Source of the DNA: Clostridia bacterium
GTDB lineage: Bacteria; Bacillota; Clostridia; Oscillospirales; CAG-272
Assembly: GCA_017501225.1 (NCBI GenBank)
Contig: JAFVXH010000014.1
Span: 1 to 42,487 of the forward strand
Length of the DNA stretch: 42,487 nt
Direction: 5' to 3'
Under the pieces are notes generated by a model. The model made no database searches. It was not told the origin of the DNA and worked only from the letters and a program-made list of their open reading frames with translations. Positions within the stretch are counted from its first letter, which is position 1. Each line of letters starts with the position of its first letter. Positions 8,441 through 14,278 of the stretch are shown piece after piece. The position numbers were made by a program, and so were the translations under genes.

Positions 8441-8475
8441 GAGGTCCGTGCAGCATCGCACGGACCTCTTTTTTT
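8441..8475 (+). terminator. Strong bidirectional terminator after the GT28 gene
   Basis: GAGGTCCGTGC (8441-8451) pairs perfectly with GCACGGACCTC (8458-8468), followed by seven T and preceded by A5, so it serves both this transcript and the convergent gene ending at 8474. Confidence 0.9.
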
Positions 8476-9079
8476 ATAGCTGCAGATCGATTGGATCTAT
8501 CAGGGTATAATGGCAGGCGTCACAGCGCTCTGCCTTTTCTTTATGCATTCTTCCGCAGGCGGCGCAAACGTAGCCGACGTCATTCCGTTCGGCGCGCACG
8601 GGGTACGGAAGACCGCGAAAATGAACGATAGAGTTTCCCTCGTAATAGTAATGGTAAGAGCCTTCCTTTTGGACAAACCGGATGCGCCTGCGCTTTCCGC
8701 TCGGCAGACGGACCGTCAGCACCGTTTTTAAGTGAAAGTCTGCTTGCCCGCTTTGAATGCCCCTGATCAGAGATGGATCGTCCGCTGCGGAGTAGGAATG
8801 CGAGAGCGACGTGCGCTCGATCACACCGCAAAAGCTGCGATCGGTAAAGAATTTCCAGATACGGAACAGGAAAAATCCCGATATGACGGTGGCGGCAAGC
8901 AGGAGCGCCAGCTTCCAGCCGAGGATCTTTCGATGATCGGGATAGGTCGCGTGCTGTGTGTTGTAGGAGTAGGCGCTCAGCGCCCACACCGCGATCCAAA
9001 GCACGTAAAGAGAGATGCGCAGAACGTCGTTTCGGAGAACGTAATTCCTCAGGTCGCGATTCCGTTGCGGAAGCTTCAT
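8474..9079 (-). CDS. Uncharacterised two-helix membrane protein with C-terminal zinc ribbon
   Basis: A 201-residue protein I do not recognise. It has two N-terminal membrane helices (about 21-38, ISLYVLWIAVWALSAYSY, and 55-75, WKLALLLAATVISGFFLF), a soluble region with basic strands (VRLPSGKRRRIRFVQKEG), and a C-terminal four-cysteine zinc finger (VCAACGRM and RCDACHY). ATG 9079 follows AAAGGAGG with suitable spacing. It is a single gene with its own promoter on the minus strand and a shared terminator at its end. No function is proposed. Confidence 0.75.
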   Translation of the reverse strand: MKLPQRNRDLRNYVLRNDVLRISLYVLWIAVWALSAYSYNTQHATYPDHRKILGWKLALLLAATVISGFFLFRIWKFFTDRSFCGVIERTSLSHSYSAADDPSLIRGIQSGQADFHLKTVLTVRLPSGKRRRIRFVQKEGSYHYYYEGNSIVHFRGLPYPVRAERNDVGYVCAACGRMHKEKAERCDACHYTLIDPIDLQL

Positions 9080-9127
9080 CCGATCTCCCTCCTTTGCCCG
9101 TTTTTTTGACGCGAGTGCGTTACGCTT

Positions 9128-9156
9128 ATCATATCATATTGCGCGGAATTTGTCAA
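9128..9156 (-). promoter_or_regulatory. Promoter of the zinc-ribbon membrane protein gene
   Basis: On the minus strand TTGACA (9151-9156) and TATGAT (9128-9133) have a 17-bp spacer, about 50 bp upstream of the start codon at 9079. Confidence 0.75.
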
Positions 9157-9236
9157 GGGGACGGTTTTGGCATCTTTTGTTCTCCGATGTCATAGATTGA
9201 ATATTGACACAGTCGTATGAAGAAGGGGGTAATGGA

Positions 9237-9743
9237 ATGAATCAGGATCGAAAAGGGGAGGCTCGGGGGGAGTTCCGTCCGACATTACAGGGATGCGTGT
9301 CGCAGGATCTGCGGCTTGCGCGCGCTATGGAGGATTGCTACGTAGAGTCTATGCAAGCGTTCCTGACGCATGAGTATCGCGCAACGGTCCTGGAGCGAAC
9401 GGTGTGCGAGGCGAAGGAGCAATTCGAGGCTCTGGCAAGCGCGGAGCGAAGCCATCTTCGCCTGATCGGGGAGCTGATATTGGAGCTGGGAGGCAATCCG
9501 TGCGTGCGTGCCTCCTTTCGTATTGTCCCGATCGAGCTGAACGCAAACGGGATCCCGACGGAGCGTGCGCTTTGCCAGACGCTCTGTGAGGCGATCGCGC
9601 AGGAGCGTCGCAAGATCGACCGCTATCAGATGCTGATGGGGCATACGCAGGATCGCGTGGTGCGCTCGGTTCTGGATTTTCTGGCGTCCGGCTCGCACCG
9701 ATTTTTGGAGAAACTGATCTCGCTGGAATGCTCGATGTCGTAG
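9237..9743 (+). CDS. Ferritin-like four-helix protein with a degenerate metal site
   Basis: A 168-residue protein predicted to be almost all helical. The central part (EQFEALASAERSHLRLIGELILELGGNP) keeps the E-x-x-H and Gly-Gly-Asn-Pro turn typical of ferritin-like and Mn-catalase-like bundles. The C-terminal pair has a Glu (AIAQERRKIDRY) but the last helix reads FLASGSHRFLEKL, where the usual Glu before the His is missing. A complete di-iron or di-manganese centre is therefore doubtful. ATG 9237 has AAGGGGGT 6 nt upstream; the overlapping ATG 9232 is out of frame. It could be a stress or spore-coat ferritin-like protein, but this is inference. Confidence 0.65.
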   Translation: MNQDRKGEARGEFRPTLQGCVSQDLRLARAMEDCYVESMQAFLTHEYRATVLERTVCEAKEQFEALASAERSHLRLIGELILELGGNPCVRASFRIVPIELNANGIPTERALCQTLCEAIAQERRKIDRYQMLMGHTQDRVVRSVLDFLASGSHRFLEKLISLECSMS

Positions 9744-9753
9744 GTATGTCTAC

Positions 9754-9881
9754 TGTTTTTGTCACTTGCGACAAAAAGTCAAAAAACAAACGACAAAATA
9801 GAAGATATAGTGGAAAAGTCGAAAAAAAGCATACAATATATAGAAAAAGGGCTTGACAAAATGTCGTATATTTGGTATAAT
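9754..9881 (+). promoter_or_regulatory. Promoter region with repeated GACAAAA / Spo0A-box-like words
   Basis: The promoter TTGACA (9854-9859), 16-bp spacer, TATAAT (9876-9881) drives the lipoprotein gene. Upstream, an inverted pair TTTTTGTC (9754-9761) / GACAAAAA, further CGACAAAA and AGTCGAAA, and the -35 itself resemble the Spo0A box (TTTTGTCGAAA). TTTTGTCGCAA on the minus strand differs at one position. Binding is not shown. Confidence 0.6.
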
Positions 9882-9915
9882 GTAAATAAGGTTGTAAAAA
9901 AAGGAGGGGAGCACA

Positions 9916-10614
9916 GTGAGGCATATCAAAACAAGCCGCGGACGCCGTCGCCGTGCGGGAATCCTTCTTTTGATGCTGGTGCTTTGCGCCACCTTTTTGG
10001 TGTCTTGCGTAGCAGGCTCGGGGACGCTTTGGGTCAAGAGCTTGCTTGGCACGGATACTCCCTCTTATCGCGCGGAGGCAGTGCTTGGCGAGTGCGAGAT
10101 TGACGGTGCGCTTGCCGGATCCTTGGAGGAGATCGTTGAGATGCTCGTGCTGGACAGCACGCACCTTTCGGAGTTTGATTCCACGGGTGAGGTGGCAAGG
10201 GAATACCGCGACGTGCTCCTGAACGCCTTGCTTTGTAAGAATTATTCGCTCTATACGGGAAATGCCACGTTGCTTTCCAAGGTAGCAAACGCGTATCCCC
10301 ATACCGTGGTTTCCACGGCAATTCCCGCGGAGGATTTTGAGAATGCGGTGCTGCGCTATTTCGGAGGAACGCACGTCGGCAACGGCGATGGGGAATTCTT
10401 CTCGTATCTTTCCCGTTCGCAGACCTATACCACGGCAATTTGCCCGCGTGAGCGCACGGTAGAGGTAGAGAGTGAGATGCTGGAGGAAACCGAAAATACG
10501 TACAGACTCTATTTCCACTTGATCAAGGGAGAGGAACGCTCCGCGACGTATTGTGCACTGTTCGTCAAGCGTGCGGACGGAAGCGTGTTCCTGCGAGCGC
10601 TGGAAGAACGATAA
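9916..10614 (+). CDS. Uncharacterised lipoprotein
   Basis: A 232-residue predicted lipoprotein. A basic N-terminus (RHIKTSRGRRRRAG) is followed by a hydrophobic stretch and the lipobox LVSC with the lipidated Cys near residue 31, so the mature protein should sit on the outer face of the membrane. The remaining domain is not recognised; it has a repeated-looking acidic helical segment (SLEEIVEMLVLDS) and several Tyr/Phe strands. The start is GTG 9916, fixed by AAGGAGGGGAG just upstream. It has its own promoter with Spo0A-box-like words and is followed by a strong hairpin. No function is proposed. Confidence 0.7.
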   Translation: MRHIKTSRGRRRRAGILLLMLVLCATFLVSCVAGSGTLWVKSLLGTDTPSYRAEAVLGECEIDGALAGSLEEIVEMLVLDSTHLSEFDSTGEVAREYRDVLLNALLCKNYSLYTGNATLLSKVANAYPHTVVSTAIPAEDFENAVLRYFGGTHVGNGDGEFFSYLSRSQTYTTAICPRERTVEVESEMLEETENTYRLYFHLIKGEERSATYCALFVKRADGSVFLRALEER

Positions 10615-10620
10615 AACGCA

Positions 10621-10657
10621 AAGCGGGGAAGCCTTGGTAAAAAAGGCTTCCCCGCTT
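10621..10657 (+). terminator. Hairpin after the lipoprotein gene
   Basis: AAGCGGGGAAGCC (10621-10633) pairs perfectly with GGCTTCCCCGCTT (10645-10657). The 13-bp stem is strong but no T-run follows, so it may protect the 3' end or terminate inefficiently. Confidence 0.7.
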
Positions 10658-10703
10658 GCTCGAGATCTGTCGATAAAAAAGAAGAAAAAAGAAAGAACTT
10701 GAC

Positions 10704-10732
10704 TTGACAAGCAAGGGATTTTGTATTATAAT
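10704..10732 (+). promoter_or_regulatory. Consensus promoter of tRNA-Gly
   Basis: TTGACA (10704-10709), 17-bp spacer, TATAAT (10727-10732), 24 bp upstream of the tRNA. Confidence 0.9.
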
Positions 10733-10755
10733 AGCAATATCAAACAGGAATAGAT

Positions 10756-10829
10756 GCAGATGTAACTCAATGGCAGAGTGTCCGCTTCCCAAGCCGAATA
10801 CGCGGGTTCGATTCCCGTCATCTGCTCCA
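10756..10829 (+). tRNA. tRNA-Gly(CCC)
   Basis: A 74-nt tRNA with acceptor GCAGATG/CATCTGC, anticodon loop TTCCCAA (anticodon CCC), T arm GCGGGTTCGATTCCCGT and encoded CCA. The anticodon stem TCCGC/GCCGA contains one C-C mismatch (29-41), which is unusual for a functional tRNA. The 3' end is followed immediately by a terminator whose stem extends back over the last 16 nt of the tRNA. Confidence 0.9.
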
Positions 10830-10879
10830 AGCAAAAGGGCTCCCAGGCGGGAGCCCTTTTGCTTGGAGCAGATGACGGG
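10814..10879. repeat. Perfect 31-bp palindrome: tRNA 3' end, terminator, inverted tRNA 3' end
   Basis: The left arm (10814-10844) runs from the tRNA T arm through CCA into AAGCAAAAGGGCTCCC; the right arm (10849-10879) is its exact reverse complement; the loop is AGGC. The inner part, AAAAGGGCTCCC / GGGAGCCCTTTT, is a normal tRNA terminator. The outer part means the last 16 nt of tRNA-Gly are repeated inverted downstream. Confidence 0.95.
10828..10877 (+). repeat. 50-bp direct repeat, left copy (possible att site)
   Basis: Identical over 50 bp to 11906-11955, 1078 bp away. It spans the tRNA terminator and the inverted tRNA 3' end. The two copies bound an AT-rich island. Confidence 0.9.
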
Positions 10880-10964
10880 TCTTGAGAAATCGTGGCGCAG
10901 CCGTGGCAAGGCGTCAGCCTTGCGGCAAATGGATGGCTTTGAGGAAGCCATCCATTTGTGTAGG

Positions 10965-10986
10965 TTCGATTCCCGTCCTGCTCCAT
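10965..10986 (+). pseudogene. tRNA-Gly 3' end remnant
   Basis: GGTTCGATTCCCGTC followed by CTGCTCCA repeats the tRNA-Gly 3' end in direct orientation with 2 nt (AT) deleted. No 5' half of a tRNA precedes it; instead there is a hairpin (AAATGGATGGCTT paired with AAGCCATCCATTT). It looks like a leftover of duplication or integration at the tRNA. Confidence 0.7.
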
Positions 10987-10995
10987 AAGAAAAGC

Positions 10996-11028
10996 AAAGG
11001 TTTGATACAAAAGTATTGAACCTTTTTT
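10996..11028 (+). terminator. Terminator after the tRNA remnant
   Basis: AAAGGTTTGATAC (10996-11008) pairs with GTATTGAACCTTT (11013-11025) around an AAAA loop, with one G-T pair, and is followed by a T-run. Confidence 0.75.
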
Positions 11029-11071
11029 CTTTGCATAAAGGGAGTTAGTTCCTTTCTGTAAGTAAACAGCA

Positions 11072-11118
11072 GAGCCTTGTAGGAGTGTTTAACCGCACTT
11101 TTGCAGGGCTCTTTTTCT
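11072..11118 (+). terminator. Second terminator-like hairpin in the island
   Basis: AGAGCCTTG pairs with CAGGGCTCT across a long loop and is followed by TTTTTCTTT. No gene precedes it directly. Confidence 0.5.
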
Positions 11119-11136
11119 TTATAATAAATAACTCCA

Positions 11137-11164
11137 GAACGATAGGTCTATCAACGGAACGATA
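11137..11164 (+). repeat. Two GAACGATA words spaced 20 bp apart
   Basis: GAACGATA occurs at 11137-11144 and 11157-11164, exactly 20 bp apart. The same word begins the inverted-repeat end at 11240 and the one at 36988. Confidence 0.7.
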
Positions 11165-11205
11165 GATATTACCAAGGTTTTTTCGTTATACGGCAGGCGA
11201 ATATA

Positions 11206-11234
11206 TTGAAAAAATGCGATTTTTGTGCTATAAT
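11206..11234 (+). promoter_or_regulatory. Promoter of the island gene
   Basis: TTGAAA (11206-11211), 17-bp spacer, TATAAT (11229-11234), lying just outside the left inverted-repeat end. Confidence 0.8.
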
Positions 11235-11239
11235 AAACT

Positions 11240-11259
11240 GAACGATAAATAAGAATTTG
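11240..11259 (+). repeat. Left inverted-repeat end of cassette A
   Basis: GAACGATAAATAAGAATTTG is identical to 36988-37007 upstream of another accessory gene. Its reverse complement matches 11804-11819 at 14 of 16 positions. Confidence 0.8.
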
Positions 11260-11286
11260 TAGAGCTATAAAAAGGAGTGACAAGTA

Positions 11287-11805
11287 ATGAAAAACATAAA
11301 GTGTAATGTAAGAAAATCTATTGCTATTATTCTTTCGGGCATCGGCCTATTAGCGATATGTTTCTTTTTTGCCTTTTGCAACTTTCGCCAATACGTAGAT
11401 GTTTCTCTTTTTAACAATGATATTGTATATTATCTGATAAAGGCATTTATGGTCTTTGCTTTTGTGTTTTTGGGCTTTGGTATTTTAGTCATTCTTCGTA
11501 GTGTCCTGTTGTATAGAAACAAGATGATAGAGATTGGCGACGATTACTTGTTGGATAAATCTTCGTTTGCTTGTGGTGGAGAAGTACGATATACAGAGAT
11601 TAAAAGCATATATATCAAAGGTATGTTTTTGTGCATCAAGCTTCATAATGAAGAACAATTTCTGAAAAAACAAAACTTTCTCAAACAACTGCTTATGCGT
11701 GCAAACAAAAAGATGGGGTATGAATACATTACAATTTCCGACAACTTTTTAGATACCAACTTATTTGAAATAAAAAAGCTTATTAACGAAAAGATAACTT
11801 ATTAA
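11287..11805 (+). CDS. STM3941-like two-helix membrane protein in an AT-rich island
   Basis: A 172-residue protein with two membrane helices (about 12-32 and 47-70), then a soluble PH-like domain: MIEIGDDYLLDKSSFACGG, EVRYTEIKSIYIKG, FLCIKLHNEEQF, YITISDNFLD and a terminal helix ELIN-like (LFEIKKLINEKI). This layout matches the STM3941 family of unknown function. Codon use is far more AT-rich than in neighbouring genes, which suggests recent transfer. AAAGGAG lies about 9 nt upstream of ATG 11287. It sits alone inside the 50-bp repeat-bounded island beside tRNA-Gly and is flanked by imperfect inverted repeats. No function is proposed. Confidence 0.75.
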   Translation: MKNIKCNVRKSIAIILSGIGLLAICFFFAFCNFRQYVDVSLFNNDIVYYLIKAFMVFAFVFLGFGILVILRSVLLYRNKMIEIGDDYLLDKSSFACGGEVRYTEIKSIYIKGMFLCIKLHNEEQFLKKQNFLKQLLMRANKKMGYEYITISDNFLDTNLFEIKKLINEKITY

Positions 11806-11819
11806 ATTCCAATTTATCG
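11804..11819 (+). repeat. Right inverted-repeat end of cassette A
   Basis: AAATTCCAATTTATCG begins inside the stop codon of the island gene. It is inverted relative to 11240-11259 (14/16) and nearly identical to 37430-37445 (15/16). Confidence 0.8.
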
Positions 11820-11830
11820 GTCAGCTTAAC

Positions 11831-11878
11831 TGTACGCATTTTTGATAAAGTGTACGCACTTTTTAAGGGGTGTACGCA
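11831..11878 (+). repeat. Three TGTACGCA iterons at exact 20-bp spacing
   Basis: TGTACGCA occurs at 11831, 11851 and 11871, with the spacers otherwise unrelated. The regular spacing places all copies near the same face of the helix, as in iterons, integrase arm sites or repressor arrays. It lies 28 bp before the right 50-bp repeat. Confidence 0.85.
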
Positions 11879-11905
11879 AATTGTATCAAAATAGGTATTT
11901 GCACA

Positions 11906-11955
11906 CAAGCAAAAGGGCTCCCAGGCGGGAGCCCTTTTGCTTGGAGCAGATGACG
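11906..11955 (+). repeat. 50-bp direct repeat, right copy (possible att site)
   Basis: Identical to 10828-10877. Read on the minus strand it is the last 14 nt of the tRNA-Gly sequence (CGTCATCTGCTCCA) followed by the tRNA terminator, with no tRNA body attached. Confidence 0.9.
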
Positions 11956-11967
11956 TAATCGGCAAAC

Positions 11968-12002
11968 GAAAAACAGGCAGAAGCCGAAGCTTCTGCCTGT
12001 TT
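11968..12002 (-). terminator. Terminator of the sialic-acid-lyase-like gene
   Basis: On the minus strand AAACAGGCAGAAGC (11989-12002) pairs with GCTTCTGCCTGTTT (11971-11984) around TTCG, and the transcript continues with further T. Confidence 0.85.
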
Positions 12003-12016
12003 GCTTTCGATTGTTC

Positions 12017-12913
12017 TTATTTGTTGAAGGGCCAGCCGGTTGCCTTGAGCTCTGCCATGAAATCAGCAGTCATTTTATCGTCGAACTGACGCATGGGGAA
12101 GGTTGCCTGACCGACAGCGAAGCCCATCTGACCGAGGGCTGCCTTGATGCTGGGGATGACCTCGTACTTGATCAGGGGACGGATCGCACGGTTGACCGTG
12201 TACTGGATCTCTCTTGCCTTATCAACGTTGCCTGCCTTGAACTCGTTGTAAAGGGAAACGAACTGGGGAAGCATGACGTTGTAGGTTGCGCCAACACCTG
12301 CATCCGCGCCGGAAGCAAGACCGTTGATCAGCATTTCGTCAGGACCGTTGATGACCATCATCTCACCGTGGGTGATTTCCTTGAGGTGCATCATCTCGTA
12401 GTAGTTGTAGGTGCTCCACTTGACACCGACGACGTTGTCGATCTCAAAGATGCGAGCCAGGAGCTTTGCGCTCATGGTAACGGACGTGGGGCTGTAGTAA
12501 ACGAATACGGGGAGGTTGGTGCTGCCTGCCAGAGCCTTGTAGTACTGGTAGATGTCCTCCTCATCGAAGAACGCGCCCGTGGGAGGAACCGATGCGAGCG
12601 CATCTGCGCCTGCCTTCTCAGCGTGCTTTGCCAGCTGAATAGCGTCGGTGATGTTGATGGCTGCTACGTGGTCGATGACGGGCTTTCTGCCCTTGACCTG
12701 GTCAACCATGATCTCGCACATTCTCTGTCTTTCGTTGATGTCCAGAACGATGCCCTCGCCGGTACCGCCAAGGATGTAGAAGCCGTTTGCGCCGTTCTCC
12801 AGGAAGTACTCGGTAAGCTTGCGCGTAACTGCCTCGTTTACGGTTCTGTTGTCAGCCTCAAGAGGGGTGACGATTGCGGGCAAAATACCCTCAATTTTGA
12901 AATTGCCTTTCAT
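12017..12913 (-). CDS. nanA: N-acetylneuraminate lyase-like aldolase (DHDPS/NAL family)
   Basis: A 298-residue class I aldolase of the DapA/NanA superfamily. GGTGEG (near 50) is the carboxylate-binding loop; YYSP holds the catalytic Tyr near 138; GVKWSTYNYYEM holds the Schiff-base Lys near 165. The C-terminal part NGPDEMLINGLASGADAGVGATYNVM resembles E. coli NanA (YDEIF..GLLAGADGGIGSTYNIM) more than DapA, so cleavage of N-acetylneuraminate to pyruvate and N-acetylmannosamine is favoured. It stands alone, with no nanE, nanK or transporter beside it, which weakens the functional call; another 2-keto-3-deoxy acid is possible. AGGACTTTT precedes ATG 12913. Confidence 0.75.
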   Translation of the reverse strand: MKGNFKIEGILPAIVTPLEADNRTVNEAVTRKLTEYFLENGANGFYILGGTGEGIVLDINERQRMCEIMVDQVKGRKPVIDHVAAINITDAIQLAKHAEKAGADALASVPPTGAFFDEEDIYQYYKALAGSTNLPVFVYYSPTSVTMSAKLLARIFEIDNVVGVKWSTYNYYEMMHLKEITHGEMMVINGPDEMLINGLASGADAGVGATYNVMLPQFVSLYNEFKAGNVDKAREIQYTVNRAIRPLIKYEVIPSIKAALGQMGFAVGQATFPMRQFDDKMTADFMAELKATGWPFNK

Positions 12914-12965
12914 GATTTAAAAGTCCTTTCCGTTATTTTTACGTATTGCTGAATAAGACACCTAC

Positions 12966-12994
12966 ATTATATCACCCAAAAACGCATCCGTCAA
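12966..12994 (-). promoter_or_regulatory. Promoter of the nanA-like gene
   Basis: On the minus strand TTGACG (12989-12994), 17-bp spacer, TATAAT (12966-12971). Confidence 0.85.
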
Positions 12995-13061
12995 TTAGAA
13001 CTTTGCAGATTTTGGAAAAATATTTTATTTTTTTGATTTCACGGTACGTTTTTTATTTCGG

Positions 13062-13985
13062 TCACGTGCTGCCCATTCCGTCCGGTCCGCTGTTGCGTCC
13101 GGGATGGTCCTTGGCATAGCGGCAGTAATCGTTGATCATGAAGCTGCGGCGCAGGGTGAGGACGGTGGAAACAACAAGAACGATCAAGCCGATCATTCCG
13201 ATCGCAAAGATCATCCAGGCTGCCGCTTTGTCCCCTGAGGTGATGATGAATGCCTCCGTCCGCATTTCATCCATGCATGCGGCAATGACCGCGCCTTGGT
13301 CGGGAACGTCTTTCTGATTCAATCTTCCTACCATTTTTCTTTGGAAGGATTCGAATACCGCATCGTCGATCAAGGACGTCGTGCTATCGCCCGCCATGTC
13401 AAGCCAAAGGTGATTTCCGTCCTCTAAGAGCACGAAGATCAGCATATAATGCCCCTCGTCGCGAAAGAGGTCCAGATATTGGTCGTAGGCGTAGTCCTCA
13501 AGAGTATATTTGGTCAGCGGTCCGTATACGTGAGAGGGGAACTGCGTCTGCGTCAACGTATACACAAACGGCTCGATGCCGGTTTCGTCGTAGAATCGCT
13601 TCATTACCTGCGTAAAGCCCTCGGGATCCTTGATGATGTGCGCATCATCCTGATAGTAAACGCCGGTTTCCTCGCATTCCCAACCTCCAAGCTTGGAGGG
13701 ATAGACTGTGGATATCATTGCCCACGTCACGAAGACGATGACCGCAAAGATCAGCACTCGCAGTGCTACCTGCAAATAGACGTTTTGCTCTTTCGGGGGC
13801 TCGGAGGAATAGAATTCTCTCCTGACACCGCCTCTGGAAATGTAAATGTAGCGCACTCCGCCTACAAAGGGGCGGCGCGTACTGAATCTTGGCGAGCTTT
13901 GACGTGACGAGCTGCCGGAGGAGAAGCTTCCTCCACCTCCGCTCCTGCCGCCACCGGAAAAGCCGCCACCGTGTGAACGTGGCAT
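13062..13985 (-). CDS. Uncharacterised Gly/Ser-rich two-helix membrane protein
   Basis: A 307-residue protein I cannot place firmly. The first 45 residues are Gly/Ser/Arg rich (HGGGFSGGGRSGGGGSF) and low in complexity. A membrane helix follows at about 82-102 (VALRVLIFAVIVFVTWAM), then an outside domain of about 150 residues (ETGIEPFVYTLT, GHYMLIFVLLEDGNHLWLDM) that slightly recalls TPM domains, a second helix near 270-290 (MIFAIGMIGLIVLVVSTVL) and a short tail. ATG 13985 follows AAAGGAG; the open frame upstream is not used. It is the last gene of the fakA operon, 44 bp after the ACP gene, so it may belong to membrane-lipid or envelope work. Confidence 0.7.
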   Translation of the reverse strand: MPRSHGGGFSGGGRSGGGGSFSSGSSSRQSSPRFSTRRPFVGGVRYIYISRGGVRREFYSSEPPKEQNVYLQVALRVLIFAVIVFVTWAMISTVYPSKLGGWECEETGVYYQDDAHIIKDPEGFTQVMKRFYDETGIEPFVYTLTQTQFPSHVYGPLTKYTLEDYAYDQYLDLFRDEGHYMLIFVLLEDGNHLWLDMAGDSTTSLIDDAVFESFQRKMVGRLNQKDVPDQGAVIAACMDEMRTEAFIITSGDKAAAWMIFAIGMIGLIVLVVSTVLTLRRSFMINDYCRYAKDHPGRNSGPDGMGST

Positions 13986-14029
13986 ACCGTATTGCTCCTT
14001 TCGGTGATAAAATAGAGGGTCGTGAAAAA

Positions 14030-14254
14030 TCAGTGCTTGACGCTTTCCAAATAGCGGCAAACGTCGCCGACGGTTTCAAATTTGACGAACTCGTTAAAGG
14101 TAAAGCCGAAGGCGTCCTCGATCTCCATTGCCATCATCATCATGGCAAGCGAATCGAAGCCGAGATCCTCAACAAGGCGCGAATCCTCGGTGACCTTTTC
14201 CATATTCAGGTCGGGAAGGACCTTGGAAAGAATTGCTTTTAACTGTTCCAGCAT
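14030..14254 (-). CDS. Acyl carrier protein
   Basis: A 74-residue acidic helical protein with the phosphopantetheine site DLGFDSL (Ser35) and the usual ACP helices (MEIEDAFGFTFNEF, FETVGDVCRYLESV). It would carry acyl chains as thioesters. AAAGGAG lies upstream of ATG 14254. It is placed between an acyltransferase-like gene and a membrane protein, downstream of plsX, which uses acyl-ACP. It could be the main ACP or a dedicated paralogue; no fab genes are near, so a dedicated role with PlsX is possible. Confidence 0.92.
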   Translation of the reverse strand: MLEQLKAILSKVLPDLNMEKVTEDSRLVEDLGFDSLAMMMMAMEIEDAFGFTFNEFVKFETVGDVCRYLESVKH

Positions 14255-14278
14255 GAATTTTTTCTCCTTTTTGTTGTA

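Noticed and set aside
10726..11010. Minus-strand reading frame across tRNA-Gly (contains EQMTGIEPAYSAWEAD)
   Set aside because: This is the well-known artificial protein obtained by translating the antisense of tRNA-Gly; the tRNA and its terminator explain the sequence.
11240..11819. Integron cassette (attC) interpretation of the inverted words
   Set aside because: No GTTRRRY/RYYYAAC core pair was found and the repeats lie at both ends of the gene rather than only at the 3' end; only the general cassette idea is kept.
10828..11955. CRISPR array
   Set aside because: The repeats are two 50-bp copies 1 kb apart and short words at 20-bp spacing, without uniform spacers or cas genes.
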